Assembly (NCBI RefSeq): GCF_040954645.1
Contig: NC_092810.1
Coordinates: 77,046,160 to 77,110,159 of the forward strand
Direction of reading: 5' to 3'
Source of the DNA: Diabrotica undecimpunctata
Taxonomy: Eukaryota > Arthropoda > Insecta > Coleoptera > Chrysomelidae
DNA: 64,000 nt
Part shown: positions 1 through 10,107 of the stretch, piece by piece
How the letters are laid out: each line of letters begins with the position of its first letter
Numbering within the stretch: the stretch's first letter is position 1
Notes under the pieces: generated by a model
What the model saw: the letters and a program-made list of their open reading frames with translations, nothing else
The model's database searches: none
Told to the model about the DNA's origin: nothing
Made by a program: the position numbers and the translations under genes

Positions 1-765
1 AATGAAGACAGAGTTGGAGCAGCAATTTATTCGGAAGACATCTCAGTTAGTTTCCAATTGTCGTCAATTACAACCATCTTTTCGGCTGAATTATTTGCAA
101 TTCTAAAAGCACTATCGTTAATACAAAACAAAAACCAAGAAATATGTATAATAATCACAGATTCTCTAAATTCATTTTCCTCGCTGACTCAATTATACTG
201 TGACAACCCCCTTCTACTTCTTAGTAAAAAAGAACATAAAAACATTTCAAATAAGAAAATCCAAGTTCATTTTTTATGGGTACCTTCTCATGTCAGAATT
301 GAAGGTAACGAAGTTGTAGATAAACTAGCTAAAAACGCACCAACTAACCTAATGTCCGAAGAAAGTAACATATTGGTACAAAACGATTTAAACCATAAAC
401 TTATACTACAAAAAATAATTCAAAAATGGCAACAAACTTGGAACAACACTCCATCAAGGCTATATGAAGTCAACAAACATCCACATCTTTGGATACCAAA
501 AATAAAAGACAGAAGAGAGCATGTGATATTTACCCGTCTCCGTATCGGCCATACACGACTTACTCATGGCTATTTACTACAGCGCAAAAATAAACCAGTT
601 TGTGAAGTGTGCAACCGTGTTCTAACGTTAAAACATTTTTTAATACAGTGCCCTAAATATAACAGTGAACGAGATATAGCATACCCAACTGCCCTAGAAG
701 AAAATACAGATACAAAAAGAATAATTTCTTATCTTAAAGACTGTCAACTTCTTCATAAGATTTAA
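1..765 (+). pseudogene. LINE ORF2 3' end: RNase H and C-terminal zinc finger
   Basis: The frame is open from the window edge, so the 5' part is missing rather than starting at an ATG. The protein carries an RNase H domain: an SAELFAI segment, then TDSLNS, then WVPSHVRIEGNEVVDKLAK. It is followed by a CxxC-x8-H-x4-C finger (CEVCNRVLTLKHFLIQC). That order, RNase H followed by a CCHC-like finger at the end of ORF2, is typical of I- and Jockey-group non-LTR retrotransposons. It would degrade the RNA template during target-primed reverse transcription. A 3' UTR of about 130 bases follows, ending in an A run near 889-897. No stop or frameshift interrupts the visible part, so this could be the end of a fairly young copy; the exact clade is uncertain. 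Confidence 0.85.
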
Positions 766-897
766 AACATACATTGTAATACACATACATATTATTATTA
801 ATTGTGAACTAATGTATATACACTATTTGTATCAACTGTAACATTAATCTAAATACGCTAATGCCTCTGCTTGGTAGATGCGTTTAAAAAAAAAGGT
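766..897 (+). other. 3' UTR and A-rich tail of the LINE
   Basis: This short AT-rich stretch follows the RNase H stop codon and ends with a GC-richer block (GCCTCTGCTTGGTAGATGCG) and a run of A residues. That is a plausible 3' end for the LINE. I saw no target-site duplication. Confidence 0.5.
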
Positions 898-1779
898 ATT
901 TATATTAGACTATAGATTATATTAGATTAGATATTCAGTTTTGTGAAAGCGCCTGTCTTAGACAAATTGAAGGAGCGCTCCTAAGATTTTTCGGGGTTTG
1001 GCTTAAAATTAATTCGTAGTTCATTTTATTATATTTAAGGCAATCATTTAGGTTTTTTTTCACTTCAGCAACAAAAGTTTTGGTTGTGCAAAGTATCGTC
1101 TACATGAAAGTCCTAGGATCTACTGTTATCGGTTATCATTTGTGTAAATGTAATACAGTGTAGGTGCCTATGCGCTACCCCAAGCGAGACCATTCATCTG
1201 CGTTCTTCATCTTACCATTGAATGATACGAAAAATCTTCTATTCTGTAGATATACGCGGATAAAACAAGTAATGTTTTTATCCAAGGCGATGTCATGCAG
1301 CTTTGGAGAAATGTTCTCTTATTTAATATGTCGTAAGTGGCATTTAGATTGACAAATACCACCCCTGATACCCGATATCTTTCGTACTCGTTGTTGCTTT
1401 TTGCAAAAACGGGTACGTTATTACGTACGTTAATAAGTATTACAAATAAAAATAAATAAGCAAGAAGAATATAAGTGATCTATATTTAAACTAAGTGGCA
1501 GAAAAAAGAATATTATATATACATTTACTTCTAAATTAAAAATTAAATTTTGATATGCCTGACAACGAAAGATACAAAAACACAATTATATAAAGTTGAA
1601 AATAATAATAGCTTGTACAAGCGACAAAGCATTTAAAACAATAAGACCGAACATATTATATGTAATTGTAATAGATATGTTGCCGAGAATCAAGATACCC
1701 TAAGGAACCCAAATATTTCTTCTTTTAGTATCTGCCATAAGTGTATCCATGTGTTTATGTGTATCTAAAATATAGTATA
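898..1779. other. AT-rich DNA with no recognisable gene
   Basis: I see no coding region, RNA gene or clear repeat here. It contains a 12-bp palindrome (AGGAGCGCTCCT, near 971) and scattered short open frames with no recognisable domain. Confidence 0.5.
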
Positions 1780-2422
1780 TAGGATATTGAATTCCCTACA
1801 TTTAAAAATCGAAATATTGAAATTAGACGGTAAAAAATTGGAATTTTAAGAATGATTTATAAATTGTTATAATTTAAATTTTACTACTCAATGAAACAAA
1901 TATTTTATACGTCATAAACTGTAGCAATCGAAACATCGGAACGTTCATTTATATAAAAAATATTTCAGTGCCAACGCATTTAAAAAAAAAACTAATAAAT
2001 AAAAATGAACTCTTGCCTTTTCCAAGTTTATAATAGGCACTACTTAAGTTTAAAAATAATTAAAGCAAGTAATATAAATTACCACTCTAAAATATTTAAC
2101 TGCATTAACCAAGTATTTGTGAAATTTCTCGATGACTAAATTGATTGATATTTAAATAAATTTGAAGTTCCAAAATGTACCTGCTGTAAAATTTGAAAGT
2201 CTACGACTAATCAAATTATTGGCAACATCGCAAGAGTTTAGTTGTGTACGCGAAGGTATACATACGGATCCCAAAAGTGTTTTAACCTATTACAGAGTTC
2301 ACTTAATCCTACGTGTTGCTCGGAGTCTACATAAAGCGCTACGCAGATAATAATATACACGGTGTATATTCTACTGGAGTTAGTATAATACCGTTTTAGA
2401 ACGGAGCTTACATTAACCGCTA

Positions 2423-2426
<4 letters not shown>
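1780..2426 (+). repeat. Dispersed repeat R, copy 1
   Basis: The stretch matches 62890-63687 almost collinearly. Shared blocks include TTATAAATTGTTATAATTTA-like text, TTTCAGTGCCAACGCATTT, GCAAGTAATATAAATTACC, AAGTTCCAAAATGTACCTGC and the last 100 bases up to CATTAACCGCTAGATG. Both copies end directly at a (TA)n array. The other copy has an extra block of about 125 bases at 63043-63170. No coding capacity is visible, so it is probably the end of a non-autonomous element or a microsatellite-associated repeat. Confidence 0.8.

Positions 2427-2478
<52 letters not shown>
2427..2478. repeat. (TA)n microsatellite
   Basis: A pure TA run separates dispersed repeat R from the left end of the Penelope-like element. 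Confidence 0.95.
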
Positions 2479-2482
<4 letters not shown>

Positions 2483-3005
2483 AGTTAGGTATTATTGACT
2501 GACACGTTATGTAAAATAAAGTTTTATTTTGAGGTTGCAGTCATTAATAGGGCAGGAAAGTAAAACTCTTTGTTCTTTAATCAAGCTTTCGCAAAATTTA
2601 TTTGCTTCTTCAGGATATGCTAAAATATGGTATCAGTAAATACAACGAAATTAGAACTAAATAGCATTGTATAAAACTAGTAAAAAAAAAAACTTACAAC
2701 ATGAGGTTAATCCATTAAATTTTCAAATTTGCAAAACATTAAAACTTAACTTATTTTAAAAATTATACAGTTATGTAAGTACAATATTCCAATTTAATTT
2801 AATTTTGTAAAAATTCATTTTGACATTGATTGTTTGATTTATGTCAGAAAGACACTCGTTTCTGTTTATTATATTTTTTGTTGTTGATAACTAGCTCTTG
2901 ATTGTTATTATGGTTACGTACAAAGTGGCGCCAAATATGAATATTTAAATTTTTTGAAATTCTAATATTTATAGTCAGAAAATCTAATATTGGAAAATTA
3001 TAGTA

Positions 3006-4208
3006 TTAATTTTCGTAAGACAGAATGTAATTATAAATATTGCTTAGTTTATCAATATCAGTTTTTTTATTAACGCATTGATATTTATTTATGCATACCA
3101 TTTCTAAGAATTCTCTTTTATTTAATTGGTTTTCGCGTCTTAATATATTAGTTTCATTGAAATTAAATGAATGATTTTTATTAATTGCATGATCTATTAA
3201 TGCACACGTATTTTTATTATTTCTAAGGTCACTTTTATGTGATGTTAGTCTGCCTATTAGATTTCTAGATGTGTGTCCGATGTATGACTTATCACAATTT
3301 TCGCATGGTATTATATAAACTACATTTGAGCTTTCCATAATGCTAATAGGTGATTTAGTTTTTGTATACAATGATGCTAATGTTTTAACATTTTTAGTTG
3401 CAATTTTAATATTAGAATAGTTAGCAAAGACTTTAGTTAGTTTGGGTGTTAATGTTGGTATGTAAGGTAGTGATGTGAAAGTAAATTGAGATTGCACGAT
3501 TTGTTGATTTGGTTCTCTTGTTTGATTCATGTCAATCATTCTATTATTAGGATTATTAAATAAAAATTTGTTAATTATTTTAATTGGGTACGAATTCTCT
3601 AATAAAATGTCTTTAAGTTCTAATAACCCTTTGTTGATGTTATTGATGTGTGATAATTTGACTATTCTGTTTTTTAAAGCCAATATCAAATTTATTTTCA
3701 TATGAGGTGGATGTTGTGAATGATAATTAATAAATCTGTTACTAAATATAGGTTTTCTGTACCATTCAGTGCTTAATACATTTTGTGCATTACGTTTGAT
3801 TTTTATGTCAAGATATGGGATGCTATTTTCTATCTCTTTTTCACATGTAAATTGTAAATGTTCACTATAATTATTAAAAGTTTGTAAAGTTTCATTTATT
3901 TTGTCTGCAGGTAAAGCAAGTATTAAGTCATCTACAAATCGTTTGATAAATGGGATATGAAAAGGCAACTTTTTTAAAGAATCTCTTATTAAATCGTCTA
4001 GTACATAATTACATAATATACATGATATACTTGAGCCCATAGGTGTGCCAAAAATTTGTTTATAGAATGCATTATCAAAAATCAATACATTAGAATCAAA
4101 AATGAATTCTAAAGTGCTTAAGAACGTTTTTTTGTTAATTTTGCAATTTATTTTGATTTTATCCCAATGTCTGTTTATACTATCATTAATAATATTTGTG
4201 TCAGTCAA
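3006..4208 (-). CDS. Truncated Penelope RT / GIY-YIG ORF (inverted copy)
   Basis: This 400-aa frame is the C-terminal half of the intact element ORF in opposite orientation. Apart from its first few residues it appears identical to residues 419-815 of that ORF. It keeps the FVDD catalytic box of the reverse transcriptase and the whole GIY-YIG endonuclease, but lacks the RT N-terminal half including motif A. The apparent ATG at 4208 lies in 5'-terminal element sequence joined at the break, so the start is accidental. It is unlikely to be a working enzyme by itself. Near-identity means the inversion arose with, or shortly after, the insertion. Confidence 0.85.
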   Translation of the reverse strand: MTDTNIINDSINRHWDKIKINCKINKKTFLSTLEFIFDSNVLIFDNAFYKQIFGTPMGSSISCILCNYVLDDLIRDSLKKLPFHIPFIKRFVDDLILALPADKINETLQTFNNYSEHLQFTCEKEIENSIPYLDIKIKRNAQNVLSTEWYRKPIFSNRFINYHSQHPPHMKINLILALKNRIVKLSHINNINKGLLELKDILLENSYPIKIINKFLFNNPNNRMIDMNQTREPNQQIVQSQFTFTSLPYIPTLTPKLTKVFANYSNIKIATKNVKTLASLYTKTKSPISIMESSNVVYIIPCENCDKSYIGHTSRNLIGRLTSHKSDLRNNKNTCALIDHAINKNHSFNFNETNILRRENQLNKREFLEMVCINKYQCVNKKTDIDKLSNIYNYILSYEN

Positions 4209-4235
4209 TAATACCTAACTACTTTATAATTAAAG
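4198..4235 (+). other. 5' terminus and leader of Penelope-like element 1
   Basis: The leader before the ORF is only 38 bases. Its first 25-31 bases are repeated inverted at 2474-2505, which marks the element terminus. Confidence 0.6.
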
Positions 4236-6683
4236 ATGGGGTTCTATGAAAACATCAAACATAGGTATGGACCTACAACTGAAAGGTTACTAAAAACTTG
4301 GGCAAAATATAACAACAAATTAGCATCTTCGCAAAATAGAAAAACTTTCTTAGTCAAATGTAGAAAACATCACTTACACCCTAACCACATCGTACATGGC
4401 ATTGCTAATACCAATAACCTACTACACCATCGAGGAGGAAGAACAGGAAAACAAGTACAATGTTTTAATTTAAAGTTAAAAACACAAGTTATTAATTTAG
4501 AGATAAAAGCTACATTTTCAGACATAAACTTTTTAGAAAAAAATATGTTAGAAATTAAAGATAAATTGCAACGCATATTACCACAACATATTATAACTGA
4601 ATTTTTTCGTAGACAAAAAATAGCTTACAACCAAATATTTCATAACATAAAACAAAATAACATACATAAATTTGAAAATCTGAAAATGAAAGCTTATAAC
4701 TCTATCACTTTTAAAGAAAAATGGTTTAAAAATTTAACGAACATTGAATTCCCTTATAATGTAAGAAAGATACTCGCATTAGGTCCAAAATTCTGTTTAT
4801 TACCAACACTTAAAGATTTTAAAATTTCAAATATACTAGCTGATATCGAAAGTACAATAACTAGATTTTCTGAAAATAAAAAAAACTTAGTCAGAGCTCA
4901 ATGCACTAACATCATAACTAACTATTTACACAAAAATAAAAATAATAATCATTTTTTAAATAGTTTATATCATGAATGTAAAAAATTTATCAAAGAACAC
5001 CCTGAGATATACATCGTGAGAAGTGATAAAGGAAATGTGACTGTTGCAATGTACAAAGATGATTACTATAATAAAAGTTATGAACTTTTAAATGATCCTA
5101 AATATTATAAAAAATTACAGAACAATCCCACAAGTACCTTGCAACAGAAAGCTAACAAAATAGTTACCGAATTGAAAAATAAAAAAATGATCACTAAAGA
5201 AGAAGCCTCAACTCTCACTATATATAACTCTGTCACACCACGCTTTTATGCACAACCAAAAGTACATAAACCTAACTTAACAATGAGACCAATTGTATGT
5301 TCAATTAATTCACCAAACAGTAAATTAGCAAAATTTTTGAATGATATTCTTACAAGGTCATATAACTTAGATAATAGTTTCTCTATACAAGATTCCTTTG
5401 AACTAAGTAATTTTATCAATAACTATCAACTACCTAATAATTATATAATAGTAAGCTTTGACGTTATATCTTTATTTACTAATTTACCACTACATATTAT
5501 TAATGATAGTATAAACAGACATTGGGATAAAATCAAAATAAATTGCAAAATTAACAAAAAAACGTTCTTAAGCACTTTAGAATTCATTTTTGATTCTAAT
5601 GTATTGATTTTTGATAATGCATTCTATAAACAAATTTTTGGCACACCTATGGGCTCAAGTATATCATGTATATTATGTAATTATGTACTAGACGATTTAA
5701 TAAGAGATTCTTTAAAAAAGTTGCCTTTTCATATCCCATTTATCAAACGATTTGTAGATGACTTAATACTTGCTTTACCTGCAGACAAAATAAATGAAAC
5801 TTTACAAACTTTTAATAATTATAGTGAACATTTACAATTTACATGTGAAAAAGAGATAGAAAATAGCATCCCATATCTTGACATAAAAATCAAACGTAAT
5901 GCACAAAATGTATTAAGCACTGAATGGTACAGAAAACCTATATTTAGTAACAGATTTATTAATTATCATTCACAACATCCACCTCATATGAAAATAAATT
6001 TGATATTGGCTTTAAAAAACAGAATAGTCAAATTATCACACATCAATAACATCAACAAAGGGTTATTAGAACTTAAAGACATTTTATTAGAGAATTCGTA
6101 CCCAATTAAAATAATTAACAAATTTTTATTTAATAATCCTAATAATAGAATGATTGACATGAATCAAACAAGAGAACCAAATCAACAAATCGTGCAATCT
6201 CAATTTACTTTCACATCACTACCTTACATACCAACATTAACACCCAAACTAACTAAAGTCTTTGCTAACTATTCTAATATTAAAATTGCAACTAAAAATG
6301 TTAAAACATTAGCATCATTGTATACAAAAACTAAATCACCTATTAGCATTATGGAAAGCTCAAATGTAGTTTATATAATACCATGCGAAAATTGTGATAA
6401 GTCATACATCGGACACACATCTAGAAATCTAATAGGCAGACTAACATCACATAAAAGTGACCTTAGAAATAATAAAAATACGTGTGCATTAATAGATCAT
6501 GCAATTAATAAAAATCATTCATTTAATTTCAATGAAACTAATATATTAAGACGCGAAAACCAATTAAATAAAAGAGAATTCTTAGAAATGGTATGCATAA
6601 ATAAATATCAATGCGTTAATAAAAAAACTGATATTGATAAACTAAGCAATATTTATAATTACATTCTGTCTTACGAAAATTAA
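4236..6683 (+). CDS. Penelope-like polyprotein: reverse transcriptase with GIY-YIG endonuclease
   Basis: The intact 815-aa ORF has the usual length and order for an endonuclease-positive Penelope-like element. An N-terminal region contains LGPKFCLLP (about residues 180-190) and VRSDKGNVTVAMY (about 260). RT motif A is SFDVISLF (catalytic Asp 409), followed by GTPMGSSISC and the FVDD box (residues 506-509). The C-terminal GIY-YIG nuclease shows VYIIPCENC and YIGHT (Tyr724, Gly726) with nearby Cys and His residues that could bind zinc. RT would copy the element RNA at a nick made by the GIY-YIG domain. There is no stop or frameshift, so this copy is potentially active. The start is the first ATG after the short leader. 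Confidence 0.95.
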   Translation: MGFYENIKHRYGPTTERLLKTWAKYNNKLASSQNRKTFLVKCRKHHLHPNHIVHGIANTNNLLHHRGGRTGKQVQCFNLKLKTQVINLEIKATFSDINFLEKNMLEIKDKLQRILPQHIITEFFRRQKIAYNQIFHNIKQNNIHKFENLKMKAYNSITFKEKWFKNLTNIEFPYNVRKILALGPKFCLLPTLKDFKISNILADIESTITRFSENKKNLVRAQCTNIITNYLHKNKNNNHFLNSLYHECKKFIKEHPEIYIVRSDKGNVTVAMYKDDYYNKSYELLNDPKYYKKLQNNPTSTLQQKANKIVTELKNKKMITKEEASTLTIYNSVTPRFYAQPKVHKPNLTMRPIVCSINSPNSKLAKFLNDILTRSYNLDNSFSIQDSFELSNFINNYQLPNNYIIVSFDVISLFTNLPLHIINDSINRHWDKIKINCKINKKTFLSTLEFIFDSNVLIFDNAFYKQIFGTPMGSSISCILCNYVLDDLIRDSLKKLPFHIPFIKRFVDDLILALPADKINETLQTFNNYSEHLQFTCEKEIENSIPYLDIKIKRNAQNVLSTEWYRKPIFSNRFINYHSQHPPHMKINLILALKNRIVKLSHINNINKGLLELKDILLENSYPIKIINKFLFNNPNNRMIDMNQTREPNQQIVQSQFTFTSLPYIPTLTPKLTKVFANYSNIKIATKNVKTLASLYTKTKSPISIMESSNVVYIIPCENCDKSYIGHTSRNLIGRLTSHKSDLRNNKNTCALIDHAINKNHSFNFNETNILRRENQLNKREFLEMVCINKYQCVNKKTDIDKLSNIYNYILSYEN

Positions 6684-7074
6684 TACTATAATTTTCCAAT
6701 ATTAGATTTTCTGACTATAAATATTAGAATTTCAAAAAATTTAAATATTCATATTTGGCGCCACTTTGTACGTAACCATAATAACAATCAAGAGCTAGTT
6801 ATCAACAACAAAAAATATAATAAACAGAAACGAGTGTCTTTCTGACATAAATCAAACAATCAATGTCAAAATGAATTTTTACAAAATTAAATTAAATTGG
6901 AATATTGTACTTACATAACTGTATAATTTTTAAAATAAGTTAAGTTTTAATGTTTTGCAAATTTGAAAATTTAATGGATTAACCTCATGTTGTAAGTTTT
7001 TTTTTTACTAGTTTTATACAATGCTATTTAGTTCTAATTTCGTTGTATTTACTGATACCATATTTTAGCATATC

Positions 7075-7101
7075 CTGAAGAAGCAAATAAATTTTGCGAA
7101 A
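7075..7101 (+). ncRNA. Hammerhead-like motif in the Penelope 3' UTR
   Basis: CTGAAGA (7075-7081), one A, a stem-loop with arms GCAAA/TTTGC (7083-7097) and GAAA (7098-7101) follow the hammerhead core order CUGANGA - stem II - GAAA. The same motif is present inverted at 2587-2613 in the partial copy. Penelope-like elements are known to carry type I hammerheads. Here the extra A before stem II and the lack of an obvious stem III and cleavage site make activity uncertain. Confidence 0.45.
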
Positions 7102-7169
7102 GCTTGATTAAAGAACAAAGAGTTTTACTTTCCTGCCCTATTAATGACTGCAACCTCAAAATAAAACTT

Positions 7170-7174
<5 letters not shown>

Positions 7175-7227
<53 letters not shown>
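7175..7227. repeat. (TA)n microsatellite
   Basis: A TA run lies between the Penelope 3' end and the start of the 5' LTR of the next element. The array resumes at 26136 on the far side of that element, so the array was split by the insertion. Confidence 0.95.
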
Positions 7228-7231
<4 letters not shown>

Positions 7232-7615
7232 ATGAAATTAAAGCTCCTAAACAGTTTTTTTTATATGAATAGTATGAACATAAAACAAAATGACAATATT
7301 GAATATACCACATATATATTTAACTCAAACAATTGTATTATTGTTGTTAATTTAATAGTTGAAACTAGATTCAACAATAAGAAAGAAACTAAAAGCAAAA
7401 ATAAGCAGAATTCACAGACATAATGTAACAAACCAATAACGACTATATTGTATCACCAGATTTAATTAATGTTTTCAAAATAATTTTATTATTATTATAA
7501 TTAAAACCAGTTGGTTTATTATAAACAAATTTAGCATAATAGAAATAAGATTCTTTTAATACGTGAGTTATTATAGCCACTGAGTTATAGTTGGTTGATA
7601 AACACTTTTCAATTA

Positions 7616-7682
<67 letters not shown>

Positions 7683-9953
7683 ACCAAAAACAATTGTTGA
7701 TCATGAAATTGATTATGATTTAAACTTAAGTTATTGTTCGTTATATATATTATATTATTTATGTAAGAGATACTTACAGAATAAGCCAATATAGCCACAA
7801 CATAAAGATACAAAAAGCAAATATCAAACCACTTCGGATCGAGTGGAAATAAAAACCATAAATTTGTATTTATTAATTAATTAATTTAATTTTTTATTAT
7901 AATCCAAATTCTATTATATACAAGTCAATAGAATCTTCAACAGTCCTAAAACAGATAAAATATTTAAGTCATTTATTCACAAAGTAAGAAGTTTCAATTT
8001 GTTAGTAAACATACAGTTAACATGGATAGAGCTCGGAAAATAAAACGTGTTAGGAGGTGAAATAGGATATAGCTCATAAATAAGAGTTCAGAATGATATA
8101 ATCTTTAATGGACAGGTAATCTGAAGACAATTCTCAGTGATTAAATATCAAAAGTGCTTTCAGATAGCTTTAAAATTAAATAAAAGCAAAATAAAAGCAA
8201 CTAATTCATGTTAAAATTGGTGTATGTCAAATTTGTTAGTAAAAATTTTAATATTTAAATTATCATTTGTTGTAGAAATTATATGTCAAAAGAAAGCTTA
8301 AATTCTCTAGTATTTGTTTCAATTCATTTCAAAAGTCAATATAGTTCTCAAGATTTAACAATTTATTAAAATTTAAAATATTTTTTATTTTAATCATAAA
8401 TGTCAAAAATATACAAAAATCCTGTCAGATCTTTAAAAACATTGTCAAAATGCTTGGAGATCTGGTAAGCAATGAAAAATAAAAGATAGAAAATCAATAG
8501 TTACGAAGAAGTCCAGAAATTTTTTTTGATTTTTCAGCAAGCACAATTTTTCAAAAGTATTTTAAAACCTTAAAAAAGTCCTGAATTATAACAAAGTATA
8601 TTCAAATTACCTTGCCGATAAGAAACCATCGTTTCTGATTAAATTTTAGCAAAGCCTGCAGATTAACAGTATATTTTCCGATAAGGGAATTGTTAGCAGT
8701 CATCATAAAGAGGTCAACAGCTACCAGAAAGGTGAGTTTTTCCACTCATTTGAATTCTCGCTGAATAAAGAGACCGTTTGGTGTTTATTTTTGACTGAAG
8801 ATCATTTAAAATTCATTTTGGGTACTTATAAATATTTCTCAACCATTGGAGAGATAATTCTGATAGTTTTGCGGCCCTAATCCATTAGAAGACGTCACTG
8901 AAAGATGCAATCTTTGTTATTGAAGATTTCCATAAAATTTTAGAGAAGGGATATCTGAAAGACGAAAATGAACTTTAATAAAGTTAAACGCAAGTTTTGA
9001 AATTTCTTTAGAAATAACCTTACCTTTTTAAACAGCCTATATCATTCTAAATCATCTTTGTGTTAAAAAAAAAAAAATTAATTTGAAGTCAAGTTCACAA
9101 AAATTTTATTATCGCTTTTGTAATATTAACCAAATATAATTCGCCGTTTCTTTTGCTTACTAAAATCATTAAACAAAACAGTTAATCGATATTAAACTAA
9201 AAATTGAAGGATTATAAACCTTTGTTTTCGCTCTAAAAAGATAGTAAGTGAGGTTATAAATACTTTGACAAACAAACACGTATTAGATCAAGTATTTCTT
9301 GTTGCAACTTCACAAAACACTAATTTCATATACTTACTTCAATATTGTATTACGTCATAAATCTAAATCCATTCATATTAGTATTAAACGGTTAAGTATT
9401 GGCTTATTTATTGGAAGAATCTTAAATAATTTTTTTTTTATATTATACAAGATATCGTTGTGTAATATTTAATTGATCACTTGTGAATAATTGCACAGTA
9501 CATTAAAAATAAAACTTCTTGTGTGGTGATTTTTGCTTTATATAATTTTGTATTTCTTTATCAAGCACTACAGGTCACAGAACTCGCTTGAGTTAAGAGT
9601 CTGCATGTTCTAAGAAAAATAAGTAAAAATTCAAATTCAAAATACAGCACGTTTCTTTCTATACTTTAGATAAACAAACGAAATTTTCTTTTATCAATAA
9701 TAGAAAAGATTCACTTTGCATAAAAAAAAGCAGTATCCTGTGAGATTTAGAGAATACAAGGTGAGTAGAATAAATGTTTGTCAATTTTTTTTATATTTTC
9801 AGGCGTTCAATAAATTTTATTAAAAGCATTTCTAAATTTATCAATATTACAAATTAATCAACTTAAAAAAAAAATTATTTTTATCTTCATAAAGCTAGCC
9901 GGTAAATAAGAGCAACTTGTAGTTTTCTTACATCGCATTCACATATCATAACA
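7228..9953 (+). repeat. 5' LTR of the long-LTR Ty3-like element
   Basis: The LTR starts TGTTATGA and ends TCATAACA, a perfect 8-base terminal inverted repeat. It is far longer than most insect LTRs. It holds an internal (TA)n run at 7619-7675 and no convincing ORF. Differences from the 3' LTR are few: short indels near 8797 and 8984, scattered substitutions and homopolymer changes. This indicates a recent insertion. Confidence 0.9.
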
Positions 9954-9956
9954 ATT

Positions 9957-9974
9957 TGGCGAGCCCAACGTGTA
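9957..9974 (+). promoter_or_regulatory. Primer-binding site candidate
   Basis: TGGCGAGCCCAACGTG starts three bases after the 5' LTR. It begins with TGG, complementary to a tRNA CCA end. I cannot assign the tRNA. Confidence 0.6.
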
Positions 9975-10107
9975 GCTGTGTCTTATAACAAAGTATTAAC
10001 CAGTGGTGTACCTTAAACATTTAATAACATAATATACAGGGTGTTAAGAGTATAATTTGTGTAGATAATAAGTTTATTGAGTGAATTGAAATTAAATAAA
10101 AATAAAC

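Larger units (their letters stand above)
2474..7177 (+). mobile_element. Penelope-like element 1 with inverted partial copy
   Basis: The full-length unit runs from about 4198 to 7177 on the plus strand. In front of it lies an inverted copy of its 3' half (about 2511-4194, matching 5494-7177 in reverse). A 25-base sequence that starts the full unit (4198-4222, GTGTCAGTCAATAATACC...) also occurs inverted at 2481-2505, just beyond the 3' end of the inverted copy. Read on the minus strand, the truncated copy is therefore followed by the beginning of a next copy. This tandem/inverted pseudo-LTR arrangement is characteristic of Penelope-like elements. The outer ends abut (TA)n on both sides, which suggests insertion into a TA array. 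Confidence 0.9.

Noticed and set aside
7232..7423. 63-aa frame repeated at 13807-13998
   Set aside because: It is present twice only because it lies in both LTRs. AT-rich, no domain.
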